A DNA stretch of 64,000 bases from an uncultured Eubacteriales bacterium (lineage in GTDB: Bacteria; Bacillota; Clostridia; Christensenellales; Aristaeellaceae): the NCBI GenBank assembly GCA_902799045.1, contig CADBZH010000003.1:62001-126000 (forward strand), given 5' to 3'. Below, piece after piece: positions 1-9,138 of the stretch; the first letter of the stretch is position 1, and each line of letters opens with the position of its first letter. Under the pieces are notes generated by a model. That model was not told the DNA's origin. It saw nothing but the letters and a program-made list of their open reading frames with translations, and did no database searches. Made by a program: the position numbers and the translations under genes.

Positions 1-1816
1 CGAAGTACAGCTTGTCGCTGGTCTTGTAGTCGGTGGAGACGGTCTCCGGGTTGTTGTTGATGATGATGGCCTCGTAGCCGTTGCGGCGGATGGTCTGCAC
101 CGCGTGGACGGTGGAGTAGTCGAATTCCACGCCCTGGCCGATGCGGATCGGGCCCGCGCCCAGCACGACGATCTTCTTCTTGTCGGTGCGGATGCTCCTG
201 TTCTCGCCGCGGTAGGAGGAGTACAGGTAGGGGATGTAGGCGCCGGTGTGCAGCGTGTCCACCATCGGGAAGTTCGGCGTGATGCCGTTTTCCTTGCGCA
301 GCCGGCAGACGGACAGCTCGTCCGTGTGCCACAGCTCGGCGATGGTCAGATCGGCAAAGCCCATGGACTTGGCGGCGGCCAGGGCCTTCACGTCTCCGGG
401 CTTGGCCTTCAGGATCTCCTCCATGTCGGTGATGCGCTTGATGCTCTCCAGGAACAGCGGCGTGATCATCGTGATTGCGTGCAGCTTGTCCATCGGCGCG
501 CCGCGGCGGATCAGCTCCGTGACGGCGAAGATGCCGTCGGAGCGGAAGTCCTTGATGTAGCGCCAGAGGCCGTCGTCGTCCATGTCCGCGAACTTCTTGA
601 GGCTCAGGTGGTGCGCGCCGTTTTCCAGCGAGCGCACGGATTTCAGCATGCACTCCTCCAGGCTCGCGCCGATGCCCATCACCTCGCCGGTGGCCTTCAT
701 CTGGGTGCCCAGCAGGTTCGGCGCGGAGGCGAACTTGTCAAAGGGGAAGCGGGGGAACTTGGCCACCACGTAGTCCAGGCTCGGCTCGATGGCGGCGGTG
801 CCGCCGGCCACGGGGATGTCCTCCAGGGCCATGCCCAGGGCGATCTTGGCCGTCACCGAGGCGATGGGGTAGCCAGAGGCCTTGCTGGCCAGCGCCGACG
901 AGCGGCTGACGCGGGGGTTGACCTCGATCAGGTAGTATTCGCTGGTTTCGGGATGCAGCGCGAACTGCACGTTGCAGCCGCCCTCGATCTTGAGCTCCCG
1001 GATGATCCTGATGGCGCTGTCGTTGAGCATCTTCAAATCGTGGTCGTTCAGCGACAGGATGGGGGCCACCACGATGCTGTCGCCGGTGTGCACGCCCACG
1101 GGGTCCACGTTCTCCATGCCGCAGATGGTGATGGCGTGGTCGTTGGAGTCGCGCATGACCTCGAACTCGATCTCCTTGAAGCCCTTGACGCTCTTCTCCA
1201 CCAGCACCTGGTGGACGGGGGACAGCTTGAAGCCGTTGGTGCCGACCTCAATGAGTTCCTCCTCATTGTAGGCGAAGCCGCCGCCGGTGCCGCCCAGGGT
1301 GAAGGCGGGGCGCAGCACCACGGGATAGCCGATGCGCCGGGCCGCTGCCTTGGCCTCCTCCAAATCGTAGGTGATCTCCGAGGGAATGACCGGCTCGCCG
1401 ATCGACTGGCACATCTCCTTGAAAAGCTCCCGGTCCTCGGCCCGCTCGATGGAGGTGAACGGCGTGCCCAGCAGCTCCACCTGGCACTCCCGCAGCACGC
1501 CCTTCTTTTCCAGCTGCATGGCCAGGTTCAGGCCCGTCTGGCCGCCGATGCCGGGCACGATGGCGTCCGGGCGCTCGTAGCGCAGGATCCTGGCGATGTA
1601 CTCCAGGGTCAGCGGCTCCATGTACACCTTGTCGGCGATGGACGTGTCCGTCATGATGGTGGCGGGGTTGGAGTTGCAGAGGATGACCTCGTAGCCCTCC
1701 TCCTTCAGCGCCAGACACGCCTGGGTGCCCGCGTAGTCAAATTCCGCCGCCTGGCCGATCACGATGGGGCCGGAGCCGATGATGAGAACCTTCTTGATGT
1801 CCGTGCGCTTTGCCAT
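1..1816 (-). CDS. carB: Carbamoyl-phosphate synthase large subunit, partial (N-terminal part)
   Basis: Makes carbamoyl phosphate from ammonia (supplied by the CarA glutaminase), bicarbonate and two ATP, for pyrimidines and arginine. About 605 N-terminal residues of a protein that is usually near 1070 are present; the rest lies beyond base 1. The first ATP-grasp half is visible: the start [20 protein letters not shown], the loop [12 protein letters not shown], and the metal/ATP-site stretch [20 protein letters not shown]. The second half begins near the edge with [20 protein letters not shown]. The ATG at 1814-1816 follows a strong GGAGG eight bases upstream. pyrC lies upstream on the same strand, so this is a pyrimidine locus. 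Identity is very secure; whether it is the pyrimidine or arginine copy is inferred from pyrC. Confidence 0.96.
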   Translation of the reverse strand, partial: MAKRTDIKKVLIIGSGPIVIGQAAEFDYAGTQACLALKEEGYEVILCNSNPATIMTDTSIADKVYMEPLTLEYIARILRYERPDAIVPGIGGQTGLNLAMQLEKKGVLRECQVELLGTPFTSIERAEDRELFKEMCQSIGEPVIPSEITYDLEEAKAAARRIGYPVVLRPAFTLGGTGGGFAYNEEELIEVGTNGFKLSPVHQVLVEKSVKGFKEIEFEVMRDSNDHAITICGMENVDPVGVHTGDSIVVAPILSLNDHDLKMLNDSAIRIIRELKIEGGCNVQFALHPETSEYYLIEVNPRVSRSSALASKASGYPIASVTAKIALGMALEDIPVAGGTAAIEPSLDYVVAKFPRFPFDKFASAPNLLGTQMKATGEVMGIGASLEECMLKSVRSLENGAHHLSLKKFADMDDDGLWRYIKDFRSDGIFAVTELIRRGAPMDKLHAITMITPLFLESIKRITDMEEILKAKPGDVKALAAAKSMGFADLTIAELWHTDELSVCRLRKENGITPNFPMVDTLHTGAYIPYLYSSYRGENRSIRTDKKKIVVLGAGPIRIGQGVEFDYSTVHAVQTIRRNGYEAIIINNNPETVSTDYKTSDKLYF

Positions 1817-1853
1817 GTGTGTTTACCTCCGTAATGTGTTCGATTCGGCAGCC

Positions 1854-1859
1854 ATTATA
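1854..1859 (-). promoter_or_regulatory. Candidate -10 box for carB
   Basis: TATAAT on the minus strand, 38 bases before the carB start. I see no good -35 box at 17 bases, so this may be a weak or activated promoter. Confidence 0.35.
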
Positions 1860-1907
1860 ACAAACGGGTTATTTATACCGTGGATATTCTGGCATTAAAT
1901 CAATCAA

Positions 1908-2045
1908 TCATATTCCTTTGAAAATATTACCCTTTTTTGTGAGCATGGCGGATGCCACGCTTCCCACCCACATTCTATTTGAAACATCATGAGGATTCAA
2001 AACGCTCATAGCTTCCTCATATAGTCTTTCCCATTCTTTGTCCAT
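1908..2045 (-). pseudogene. Truncated cytidine deaminase-like remnant
   Basis: A 45-codon open frame with its own ribosome binding site (GGGGAG before ATG) reads MDKEWERLYEEAMSVLNP at the start and VASAMLTKKGNIFKGI at the end. That end matches the N-terminal substrate-binding stretch of small cytidine deaminase-like proteins (pattern VASALLTKKGNIYTGVCIDT). The frame then stops exactly where the CID motif should come; dropping into the next frame briefly gives ATT GAT (I-D), as if one base had been lost. The zinc-binding HAE and PCxxC motifs are absent, so it cannot be active. Base composition is clearly AT-richer than the genes on either side, which suggests a foreign gene decaying between pyrC and carB. 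The family call is by eye. Confidence 0.6.
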
Positions 2046-2076
2046 CGTTTTCTCCCCTTAATGAATCCCAAGCGGC

Positions 2077-3324
2077 TTATGCCCTGCGCCAGACGGTGTT
2101 GCCCTTATACAGCGTTTCCACGCACGCCCCGTTGACCTTCCAGCCCGCAAAGGGCGTGGCGCGGCCCTGCGAGAGGAAGTCGGCGGGGTCGATTTCGTAA
2201 TCGGCGTTCAAATCCCAGAGGGCCAGGTTCGCGTCCGCGCCGACCCGGATGCCAGAATCCAGCCCGAACCGCTTCGCCGGGGCGTCCGACATCAGCGCAA
2301 CCAGCTTTTCCAGCGCAATGACGCCCTTTTTCACCAGATAGGTGTACAGCAGCGGGAAGGCGGTCTCCAGCCCCACGATGCCCATGGCGCTGCCGCGCAG
2401 CCCCTTCGCCTTTTCCTCGGCGGCGTGGGGGGCGTGGTCGGTGGCGATCATGTCGATGGTGCCGTCCCTGAGCCCTTCGATCAGCGCGGCCTTATCCTCC
2501 GCGGCGCGCACCGGCGGGTTCATCTTGAAGCGGCCCTCGTCCTGCAAATCCATGTCCGTGAGCAGCAGGTAGTGGGGCGCGGTCTCGCAGGAAATGTTCA
2601 CGCCCTCGGCCTTGGCGCGGCGGATGATTTCGACGCTCTCCTTCGTGGAGATGTGGCACACGTGATAGCCGCAGCCGGTTTCCCGCGCCAGCTCCACATC
2701 CCGGGCGATGGGCCCCCATTCGCTCTCGGAGCAGATGCCGGGAAGGCCATGGGCCTTCGCGTATTCACCGTCGTGGATGCAGCCGCCGTGAAGCAGCGCA
2801 TTGTCCTCGCAATGGGCGGCGATCAGCCTTCCCAGGTCCCTGGCCTTGGCCATGGCCGCCTTCATCATGTCGGGGTCCTGTACGCCGTGGCCGTCGTCGG
2901 AGAAGGCGACCACATCGCCCGCCATGCCCGCGAGGTCGGAGAGCTCCTTTCCCTCCTCGTTCACCGTGATGGTGCCGTAGGGGAGGACCTCGATCACCGC
3001 GTCCCGGCGAATGATGGAAAGCTCCTCTTGCAGATGTTCTACGCTGTCCGGCGCGGGCTTCAGATTCGGCATGGCGCACACGCGGGTGTAGCCCCCGCGG
3101 GCCGCGGCCTTTGTGCCGGTGGCGATGGTCTCCTTATAGGAAAAGCCCGGCTCTCGCAGATGCACATGCACATCTGTGAAACCGGGCAGACAATACAGGG
3201 GATGATCGGAAAGGGGCGCTTTGGCGGGCGCGATGGAAACAATTTTCCCGCCCTCCACGGTGATGTCCGACGGGGTGAAACGCCCGTCCACCAAGGCCAT
3301 GACGCCGCTGATCGTTCTGCGCAA
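2077..3324 (-). CDS. pyrC: Dihydroorotase
   Basis: Zinc amidohydrolase that closes carbamoyl-aspartate to dihydroorotate, the third step of pyrimidine synthesis. The metal-binding start of the barrel, GFTDVHVHLREPG, is at about residues 48-60, and the late ATDHAPH motif is present. I choose a TTG start at 3324 because GGGAGG lies seven bases upstream and the product (M)RRTISGVMALVDGRFTP fits the family N-terminus; length is then 415 residues. An ATG at 3393 is in frame but would translate a GC hairpin and add an unlikely 23-residue leader. It has its own promoter about 150 bases upstream and is followed by the deaminase remnant and carB. Confidence 0.95.
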   Translation of the reverse strand: MRRTISGVMALVDGRFTPSDITVEGGKIVSIAPAKAPLSDHPLYCLPGFTDVHVHLREPGFSYKETIATGTKAAARGGYTRVCAMPNLKPAPDSVEHLQEELSIIRRDAVIEVLPYGTITVNEEGKELSDLAGMAGDVVAFSDDGHGVQDPDMMKAAMAKARDLGRLIAAHCEDNALLHGGCIHDGEYAKAHGLPGICSESEWGPIARDVELARETGCGYHVCHISTKESVEIIRRAKAEGVNISCETAPHYLLLTDMDLQDEGRFKMNPPVRAAEDKAALIEGLRDGTIDMIATDHAPHAAEEKAKGLRGSAMGIVGLETAFPLLYTYLVKKGVIALEKLVALMSDAPAKRFGLDSGIRVGADANLALWDLNADYEIDPADFLSQGRATPFAGWKVNGACVETLYKGNTVWRRA

Positions 3325-3351
3325 GGGGCTGCCTCCCATCCCGGATGCGGC

Positions 3352-3376
3352 GGCGGGCCACAAAAAAACCCGCCCT
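3352..3376 (-). promoter_or_regulatory. GC hairpin in the pyrC leader
   Basis: On the minus strand GGCGGG, a T-rich loop, then CCCGCC. It lies in the pyrC 5' leader just upstream of the ribosome binding site. It could be an attenuation or mRNA-stability element. No T-tract follows the stem and I found no clear PyrR-binding consensus. Confidence 0.35.
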
Positions 3377-3479
3377 TCCGGCAGGACAAGCATCGCGGCG
3401 CGAAACCTTTTTCGCCCCGAATATGGCCCAATCTTGCCGGTATCCCGTACCGAATTAAAGATCAGATTTATTGTCAGAT

Positions 3480-3508
3480 ATTTTACCCGGTTTCACCGCG
3501 AATGTCAA
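3480..3508 (-). promoter_or_regulatory. SigA-type promoter of pyrC
   Basis: TTGACA (3503-3508), 17-base spacer, TAAAAT (3480-3485) on the minus strand; close to consensus. It predicts a leader of about 150 bases before the TTG start of pyrC. Confidence 0.8.
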
Positions 3509-3566
3509 TTATGGGTGTGTGAATCATGTAATTTTAAACGTCCGCCGGCGGTGGGCGCATTTCTTC

Positions 3567-3595
3567 TTGACGCGCCCGCTTAAACTGGATATAAT
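3567..3595 (+). promoter_or_regulatory. SigA-type promoter of the tandem-repeat protein
   Basis: TTGACG (3567-3572), 17-base spacer, TATAAT (3590-3595). It is divergent from the pyrC promoter, about 60 bases away. Confidence 0.85.
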
Positions 3596-3651
3596 AGGAA
3601 CGAACCGGCGCGGGAGAGTCCGCGCCAGCGGATGAAAGGAGAGCGCGGAAC

Positions 3652-4080
3652 ATGAGCGAGGAGCTGAACAAGGCCGTCGAGGAGATCAAGGACGAGGCCG
3701 TGGAGACCACCGAAGCCGCCAAGGACGAGGCCGTCGAGACCCTGAAGGGCCTGAAGGCCAAGGCACAGGAACTGCTGGACAAGACCGACGTGGACGAGAA
3801 GATCGTCGAGGCCGCCAAGGGCCTGAAGGCCAAGGCGCAGGAGTTGCTGGACAAGACCGACGTGGACGAGAAGGTCATCGAGGCCGCCAAGGGCCTGAAG
3901 GACAAGGCCCAGGGCCTGCTGGACAAGACCGACGTGGACGAGAAGATCGTCGGCGCCGTGAAGGGCGTTCCCGGCAAGGTGCAGGAGCTGCTGGACAAGA
4001 CCGACGTGGACGAGAAGATCGTCGACGGCGCGAAGGGCCTCATCAACAAGATCGGCGGCCTGTTCAAGGGCGATAAGTAA
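3652..4080 (+). CDS. Small amphipathic tandem-repeat protein
   Basis: A 142-residue soluble, highly charged protein with no signal peptide or membrane segment. After an acidic N-terminus, four copies of a 24-residue unit run from about residue 32 to 127; the core reads QELLDKTDVDEKIVEAAKG. The first three are nearly identical and the fourth diverges (KGVPGKV...). A hydrophobic tail (GLINKIGGLFKGDK) follows. The repeats are also near identical as DNA (72-base period), so they arose recently or are kept alike by recombination. The pattern resembles LEA-like or apolipoprotein-like helices that bind membranes or protect against stress; that is inference. It has a strong promoter, an AAAGGAGAG binding site and its own terminator, so it is a monocistronic, probably well-expressed gene. 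Confidence 0.85.
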   Translation: MSEELNKAVEEIKDEAVETTEAAKDEAVETLKGLKAKAQELLDKTDVDEKIVEAAKGLKAKAQELLDKTDVDEKVIEAAKGLKDKAQGLLDKTDVDEKIVGAVKGVPGKVQELLDKTDVDEKIVDGAKGLINKIGGLFKGDK

Positions 4081-4095
4081 TACGAAGATCTGCAG

Positions 4096-4129
4096 CGGAG
4101 CCGCTTCCGACGGGAAGCGGCTCCGTTTT
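4096..4129 (+). terminator. Rho-independent terminator
   Basis: A perfect 13-base GC-rich stem (CGGAGCCGCTTCC / GGAAGCGGCTCCG) with a 4-base loop and TTTT, 15 bases after the repeat-protein stop. It also separates that gene from the convergent proA. Confidence 0.9.
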
Positions 4130-4190
4130 CATGAATGCCTGGGGAATGAGACGAGGCGGCTTGCAGGTTTCCGCGATAAACCCCAAAGAC

Positions 4191-5447
4191 CTACCGCACC
4201 TGGCCGTCGCCGCGGATGACGTACTTGTAGCTGGTCAGCTCCTCCAGCCCCATCGGGCCGCGGGCGTGCAGCTTCTGGGTGGAGATGCCCATCTCGCAGC
4301 CCAGGCCGAACTCGCCGCCGTCGGTGAAGCGGGTGGAGCAGTTCAGGTACACTGCCGCGCTGTCCACGCCGCGCTCGAATTGACGCAGGGCTTGCGCGTC
4401 GCGGGAGACGATGGCCTCGCTGTGGCCGGTGGAATGGGCGGCGATGTGGGCGATGGCCGCGTCCACGCCGTCCACGAGCTTCACCGCCAGGATGTAGTCC
4501 AGGAACTCGGTGTCGAAGTCCTTCTCGCCCGCCGGGGTGCCGGGGATGATCCGGGCGGCGGCTTCGTCCAGGCGCAGCTCCACCGGCTCAAGCCCCCGGG
4601 CCGCGCGGTCGTCCACCAGCCGCTGCCTGAGCCTCGGCAGGAACGCTTCGGCCACGGCCTCGTGCACCAGCAGCACCTCTTCGGCGTTGCACACCGACGG
4701 GCGGCTGGTCTTGGCGTTGTCGATGATGTTCAGCGCCATGTCCAAATCGGCGGCGGCGTCCACGTAGACGTGGCAGATGCCGGTGCCGGTCTGGATGCAG
4801 GGCACCTTTGCGTTCTCCGTCACGGCGCGGATCAGCCCCGCGCCGCCGCGGGGGATCAACAGATCCACCAGGCCTACTGCGGTCATCAGATCGCTGGCGC
4901 TCTGGCGCGTGGTGTCCTGCACCAGCTGCACCAGCGCCGCCGGCAGGCCCGCCGCCTCGAGCCCCGCCTGCATGGCCTTCACGATGGCCTGCGCCGAATG
5001 GAAGGCCTCCTTGCCGCCCCGCAGCACGCACGCGCTGCCCGCCTTGATGGTCAGCGCCGCGGCGTCGCTGGTGACGTTCGGCCGGCTCTCGTAGATGATG
5101 GCGATCACGCCCATGGCCACCCGGGTGCGCTCGATCACCAGGCCGTTGGGGCGCTCCGTGCGATGAATCACCGCGCCCACCGGGTCCGCAAGCGCCGCCA
5201 CCTCGCGGATGCCCTGGGCCATGCCCGCGATGCGCTCCTCCGTCAGCTTCAGCCGGTCCAGCATCACCTCGCTGATGCGGCCCTTCGCCGAGGCCATGTC
5301 GACGGCGTTCGCCGACAGGATCTCCGCCTGGTTTGCCAGCAGCGCGTCCGCCATGGCGTTCAGCGCCGCATCCTTTGCGGCCGTGTCCGCCGCCTGCAGC
5401 GCGGGCCAGGCCGCGCGGGCTGATTTGAGGATTTCAGTAGTCGTCAT
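4191..5447 (-). CDS. proA: Glutamate-5-semialdehyde dehydrogenase (gamma-glutamyl phosphate reductase)
   Basis: NADPH-dependent reduction of glutamyl-5-phosphate to glutamate semialdehyde, the second step of proline synthesis. The 418-residue length is normal. The nucleophile Cys is in [13 protein letters not shown] (Cys253); other family stretches are [14 protein letters not shown] and [10 protein letters not shown]. The ATG at 5447 is chosen because GGGAGG lies just upstream; the frame is open further but only through a heptamer repeat tract. proB lies upstream on the same strand, as in most bacteria, but 77 bases holding that repeat separate them. Confidence 0.95.
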   Translation of the reverse strand: MTTTEILKSARAAWPALQAADTAAKDAALNAMADALLANQAEILSANAVDMASAKGRISEVMLDRLKLTEERIAGMAQGIREVAALADPVGAVIHRTERPNGLVIERTRVAMGVIAIIYESRPNVTSDAAALTIKAGSACVLRGGKEAFHSAQAIVKAMQAGLEAAGLPAALVQLVQDTTRQSASDLMTAVGLVDLLIPRGGAGLIRAVTENAKVPCIQTGTGICHVYVDAAADLDMALNIIDNAKTSRPSVCNAEEVLLVHEAVAEAFLPRLRQRLVDDRAARGLEPVELRLDEAAARIIPGTPAGEKDFDTEFLDYILAVKLVDGVDAAIAHIAAHSTGHSEAIVSRDAQALRQFERGVDSAAVYLNCSTRFTDGGEFGLGCEMGISTQKLHARGPMGLEELTSYKYVIRGDGQVR

Positions 5448-5479
5448 GTTGAACCTCCCGTGGAAGTGGGTGTGGGTGA

Positions 5480-5514
5480 GGAGTGAGGAGTGTGGAGTCA
5501 GGAGTGTGGAGTTG
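5480..5514 (+). repeat. Heptanucleotide tract (GGAGTNN)5 between proB and proA
   Basis: Five head-to-tail heptamers: GGAGTGA, GGAGTGT, GGAGTCA, GGAGTGT, GGAGTTG. It ends 10 bases from the proB stop, in the gap of a co-directional operon. The same unit recurs at many gaps in this window. Confidence 0.8.
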
Positions 5515-5524
5515 CGGCTTCCAT

Positions 5525-6301
5525 TCACGCCTCGCTCTTTGCTCCAATGAACCGCGTTCCGACTTTCTTTCCTTCAATGATGTCGTAGATCAGCTCCGGG
5601 CTGGCGCCGTTGGCGATCACCATGTCGATGCCGCGTTCTCCGGCGATGCGGGCGGCGCGCAGCTTCGTGACCATGCCGCCCGTGCCGAGGGACGTGCCGT
5701 TGCCGCCGGCCAGGGCCTCGATCTCCGGGGTGATGGCCGTGACCACGTCGATCAGCCGGGCGCTCGCATCGGTGCGGGGGTCGGCGGTGTACAGGCCGTC
5801 GATGTCGCTCAGCAGCACCAGCAGGTCGGCCTGGACGGTGCTGGCCACGATGGCGCTCAGCGTGTCGTTGTCGCCGATCACGATCTCGTCGGTGGCGATG
5901 GTGTCGTTCTCGTTGATGACGGGCAGCGCGCCCAGCTCCAGCAGCCGGTAGAGCGTGTTGTGGAAGTGGCTCCTGCGGCCCTCGTCCTCCACGTCGCTGC
6001 CGGTCACCAGCAGCTGCGCCACCGTGTGGTTGTATTCGGAAAACAGCCGGTCGTAGGTGTACATCAGCTCGCACTGGCCCACGGCGGCGGCGGCCTGCTT
6101 CGTGGGGATGTCGGACGGGCGCTCGCTGAGACTGAGCTTGCCCACGCCCATGCCGATGGCGCCGGAGGACACCAGAATCACCTCGTGGCCGGCGTTCTTC
6201 ACGTCGGAGAGCACCTTGCACAGCGCCTCCACCCGCCGGATGTTCATGCGGCCGGTGGCGTGGGCCAGCGTGGACGTGCCCACCTTGACGACGATTCGCA
6301 T
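5525..6301 (-). CDS. proB: Glutamate 5-kinase
   Basis: Phosphorylates glutamate with ATP to start proline synthesis; forms a channelling pair with ProA. The amino-acid-kinase fold is complete: VVKVGTSTL at the N-terminus, VSSGAIGMG, the glutamate-binding loop INENDTIA, and DNDTLSA. The protein is 258 residues long and stops after the kinase domain, so it lacks the C-terminal PUA domain of the longer form (about 370 residues); short forms are common. Feedback inhibition by proline resides in the kinase domain and cannot be judged here. It starts 18 bases after the DUF3592-like gene and precedes proA. Confidence 0.95.
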   Translation of the reverse strand: MRIVVKVGTSTLAHATGRMNIRRVEALCKVLSDVKNAGHEVILVSSGAIGMGVGKLSLSERPSDIPTKQAAAAVGQCELMYTYDRLFSEYNHTVAQLLVTGSDVEDEGRRSHFHNTLYRLLELGALPVINENDTIATDEIVIGDNDTLSAIVASTVQADLLVLLSDIDGLYTADPRTDASARLIDVVTAITPEIEALAGGNGTSLGTGGMVTKLRAARIAGERGIDMVIANGASPELIYDIIEGKKVGTRFIGAKSEA

Positions 6302-6319
6302 ATCAGGTCACCTCATGGT

Positions 6320-6781
6320 TCATTGAATCTGGAAGCCCCGGGAGAACAGCCGGATGCCCAGCCCCGCGACGATGCCGATGGCGATGCAGCCCAGGCCGAC
6401 GGCCAGGAAGATCCGCCCCAGCAGCCGGGTGACGCTGAAGCCCTCCAGCCGGAAGCAGCCGGGGTCGTCCGGGTCGTAGAGCACCTCCACGGACTGGCCC
6501 TCGTAGAAGCGCTTCCGCCCGCCGCCCTCGTCGTATTCCAGCGAGATCGCGCGGCCGTCCGCCTCGAATTCCACGATGGGATACCAGCTGGCGCTGGCGC
6601 CGTCGGAGCTGTGGCTCACCCGGCGCACCACCTCCGTCACCGTGCCCGTCGCCCGGGCGCGCAGCCGCTCCTCCTTGCGCAGGAAGGCGCGGCGCAGGCC
6701 GATGCCCACGCAGGTGAATATCACGCCCACCAGGCACCAGATGCCGGTGAACACTAGGGTGAACAGGTTGATGTCGGTCAT
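6320..6781 (-). CDS. DUF3592-like membrane protein
   Basis: A 153-residue protein with two membrane segments (residues about 5-25, ending ...VGVIFTCVGIGL, and about 125-148) flanking a soluble middle. The middle (RARATGTVTEVVRR ... YPIVEFEADGR ... YDEGGGRKRFYEGQSVEVLYDPDDPGCF) matches the DUF3592 pattern, a small beta domain in membrane proteins of unknown role. ATG at 6781 follows GGGAGG; an upstream ATG in the open frame has no binding site. It is the first gene of the run with proB and proA, 18 bases from proB, and has a TGTGCTATAAT promoter. A link to proline synthesis is only positional. Confidence 0.75.
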   Translation of the reverse strand: MTDINLFTLVFTGIWCLVGVIFTCVGIGLRRAFLRKEERLRARATGTVTEVVRRVSHSSDGASASWYPIVEFEADGRAISLEYDEGGGRKRFYEGQSVEVLYDPDDPGCFRLEGFSVTRLLGRIFLAVGLGCIAIGIVAGLGIRLFSRGFQIQ

Positions 6782-6814
6782 GCGCTCATGCCTCCCAAGG
6801 GTCGATCTGCATTC

Positions 6815-6820
6815 ATTATA
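6815..6820 (-). promoter_or_regulatory. Extended -10 promoter, DUF3592-proB-proA
   Basis: TGTGCTATAAT on the minus strand, 34 bases before the first start. The -35 region is poor, as is usual for extended -10 promoters. Confidence 0.6.
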
Positions 6821-6947
6821 GCACACAAACGCCAACGGCGCCAGCGCCATGCCGCCAGGCTGGCGATCTTGCCGATATTTTAACACATCACCGCGCTAAA
6901 AGACGATCGGCGCGGGCGGCGTCACACCGCCGCCATGAAAAGGTCGT

Positions 6948-6976
6948 TTGTCAGGCGGGGCGCGCTGTGCTATAAT
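6948..6976 (+). promoter_or_regulatory. SigA-type promoter of the small secreted protein
   Basis: TTGTCA (6948-6953), 17-base spacer ending TGTGC, then TATAAT (6971-6976). Confidence 0.85.
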
Positions 6977-7014
6977 CAGGAAAAAGGGAGCGGGGACATA
7001 CGGAGGTGGAGCCC

Positions 7015-7464
7015 ATGAAGAGAATGCTGATAACGGTACTGATCGTCAGCCTGTTGACGACCTGCGCCCTGGCCGAGGGCGGCGCGTTCACCCTGCGCTT
7101 TGACGAGGGCTTTCGCCTGTCGCTGCCCGAGGGATGGGTCAGCTATCCTTCGGGCGGGGGCGCGATCCGCTATGCCCTGGGCGACGGCGCGGGCCGGTAC
7201 ATGTACATCCTTTTTGAGGAAACGGCGCTGGAGGACTTCGACGCCCTGCGCCAGGCCATCGACGATCACGACGGCTGGGGCAAAAGCAGCCCGCTGGATC
7301 TGAACGGGCAGCCCTTTGCGGCCTTTGTCGCGAAGGACCTGAACGCCAGCGGCTGCGCGACGCTGCTGGACGGCGAGGCGCTGATCTTCCTGTTCACCCC
7401 CCAGGACGATTCCGACTACATGCTCACCGTGGCCCGGATCATGGCGAGCTGGACAAGGCGGTGA
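7015..7464 (+). CDS. Small secreted protein of unknown function
   Basis: 149 residues starting with a clear signal peptide (MKRMLITVLIVSLLTTCALAEG), cleavage likely after CALA. A Cys sits near the cleavage site but without a good lipobox. The mature part (FTLRFDEGFRLSLPEGWVSY ... YILFEETALEDFDALRQAI ... DYMLTVARIMASW) looks like the short beta domain found in proteins that begin with a 'LxLPEGW' segment in Clostridia; I cannot name the family. The start is the ATG at 7015, eight bases after GGAGG; a GTG at 7006 overlaps that site and is rejected. It is transcribed alone toward glyS. Confidence 0.75.
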   Translation: MKRMLITVLIVSLLTTCALAEGGAFTLRFDEGFRLSLPEGWVSYPSGGGAIRYALGDGAGRYMYILFEETALEDFDALRQAIDDHDGWGKSSPLDLNGQPFAAFVAKDLNASGCATLLDGEALIFLFTPQDDSDYMLTVARIMASWTRR

Positions 7465-7536
7465 AGCGACCAGGTCCTTTGCCTGCCCTTCGTTGATTCC
7501 ACAACCATCCGTGAAGAAACAGGGGCTTTCCATAAG

Positions 7537-7588
7537 GAAAACCGGATTGCCGTGTCGGCCTGAGGGCACGACGGGCGATCCGGTTTTC
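7537..7588 (+). repeat. Inverted repeat unit, AACCGGAT type (single hairpin)
   Basis: GAAAACCGGATTGCC pairs with GGCGATCCGGTTTTC across a 20-base middle. It is a short variant of the AACCGGATTGCCACGTC family and lies in the gap between two convergent genes, where it could end transcripts from either side. Confidence 0.75.
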
Positions 7589-7658
7589 GATGTCAGGCGA
7601 TCCTGCCGCCGCGCCATGCGGCGTTACGCACTTCAGCCCGCCCTGCCTCGCGGGGCGA

Positions 7659-9038
7659 TCAGAAGTCGCACTTGGCCTCCAGCCAGGCGGGGAGGTCCTT
7701 GATGGCGACGATCTCCTGCTGCATGGTGTCGCGGTCGCGGACGGTGACGTTGCCGGTCTCGGCGGTGTCAAAGTCCACGCAGATGCAGTAGGGGATGCCC
7801 GCCTCGTCGGCGCGGCGATAGCGCTTGCCGATGGAGCCGGTCTCGTCGTAATCGCACATGAACTTCCTGGAAAGCTGCGCGTAGAGCTCGCGGGCCTGGT
7901 CGCCCAGCTTGTTCTTCTGAAGCGGCATGACGCTCACCTTGTAGGGGGCCAGCGCCGGATGCAGGTGCAGCACGACGCGCGTGTCGCCGCCCTCCAGCTC
8001 CTCCTCGTCATAGGCGTTGCACAGGAAGGCAAGCACAGCGCGATCCACGCCCAGCGAGGGCTCCACGCAGTAGGGGATGAACTTCTCGTTCGTGGTGGGA
8101 TCGAGGTATTCCATGCTCTTGCCGGAATGCTCCTGGTGCTGCTTCAGGTCGTAGTCCGTGCGGTCCGCGATGCCCCAGAGCTCGCCCCAGCCGAAGGGGA
8201 ACAGAAACTCAAAGTCCGTGGTGGCCTTGGAATAGAAGGCCAGCTTCTCCGGCTCGTGGTCGCGCAGCCGCAGGCTGTCCTCCTTGATGCCCAGGGAAAG
8301 CAGCCAGTTCTTGCAGAATGTGCGCCAGTAGTTGAACCACTCCAGGTCCTCGCCGGGCTTGCAGAAGAATTCCAGCTCCATCTGCTCGAATTCGCGCACG
8401 CGGAAGATGAAGTTGCCGGGGGTGATCTCGTTGCGGAAGCTCTTTCCGATCTGGGCGATGCCCGCGGGCAGCTTCTTGCGGGTGGTGCGCATGGCGTTCT
8501 GGAAGTTCACGAAGATGCCCTGGGCCGTCTCCGGGCGCAGGTAGATCTCCGCGGCGGAATCCTCGTTCACGCCCTGGAAGGTCTTGAACATCAGGTTGAA
8601 TTGACGGATGCCGGTGAACTCCTTCTTGCCGCAGACGGGGCAGACGATGTCATGCTCGGCGATGAAGCTCTCCAGCTCGCCGTTGGTCCAGCCGTCGCCG
8701 GTCTCCTCGCCCTTGGTGAAGTCCTCGATCAGCTTGTCGGCGCGGAAGCGGGCCTTGCAGGCGCGGCAGTCCATCAGCGGGTCATTGAAGCCGCCCACGT
8801 GGCCGGAGGCCACCCACACCTCGCGGTTCATCAGGATCGCGCAGTCCAGGCCCGTGTTGTAGGGGCTCTCCTGCACGAACTTGCGCCACCAGGCCTTCTT
8901 CACGTTGTTCTTGAATTCCACGCCCAGCGGGCCGTAGTCCCAGGTGTTCGCCAGGCCGCCGTAGATCTCGGAGCCCGCGAAGATGTAGCCGCGGTTCTTG
9001 CACAGTGCGACCAGCTTGTCCATCGTCAGCTTTGCCAT
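7659..9038 (-). CDS. glyS: Glycine--tRNA ligase, single-chain homodimeric type
   Basis: Charges tRNA-Gly with glycine. This is the eukaryotic-like class II form made of one chain (459 residues), not the alpha2beta2 GlyQ/GlyS enzyme. Motifs seen: [15 protein letters not shown] near the start, the class II motif 2 stretch [25 protein letters not shown], motif 3 with [15 protein letters not shown], and a C-terminal anticodon-binding domain ([15 protein letters not shown]). Zinc-type Cys pairs ([15 protein letters not shown]) are present. ATG at 9038 has GAAGG upstream. I saw no T-box in the 100-base leader. Confidence 0.96.
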   Translation of the reverse strand: MAKLTMDKLVALCKNRGYIFAGSEIYGGLANTWDYGPLGVEFKNNVKKAWWRKFVQESPYNTGLDCAILMNREVWVASGHVGGFNDPLMDCRACKARFRADKLIEDFTKGEETGDGWTNGELESFIAEHDIVCPVCGKKEFTGIRQFNLMFKTFQGVNEDSAAEIYLRPETAQGIFVNFQNAMRTTRKKLPAGIAQIGKSFRNEITPGNFIFRVREFEQMELEFFCKPGEDLEWFNYWRTFCKNWLLSLGIKEDSLRLRDHEPEKLAFYSKATTDFEFLFPFGWGELWGIADRTDYDLKQHQEHSGKSMEYLDPTTNEKFIPYCVEPSLGVDRAVLAFLCNAYDEEELEGGDTRVVLHLHPALAPYKVSVMPLQKNKLGDQARELYAQLSRKFMCDYDETGSIGKRYRRADEAGIPYCICVDFDTAETGNVTVRDRDTMQQEIVAIKDLPAWLEAKCDF

Positions 9039-9138
9039 ACCATTAACCTTCTTTGTACTTTATTCGGCGTTGCCGCTCGTTTCCCATAAAGGTTAACAGA
9101 TTTTGGCGCGGCTTGCAAGGTATAATTGTAAAATCTGC

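Noticed and set aside
104-1834. Long open frame on the plus strand opposite carB
   Set aside because: It is the antisense shadow of carB; its product is a His/Gln/Ala-rich string with no family features, and carB itself has SD, start and motifs.
9039-9138. T-box or other riboswitch for glyS
   Set aside because: The gap is about 100 bases with no GGTACCGCG or stem I motif.
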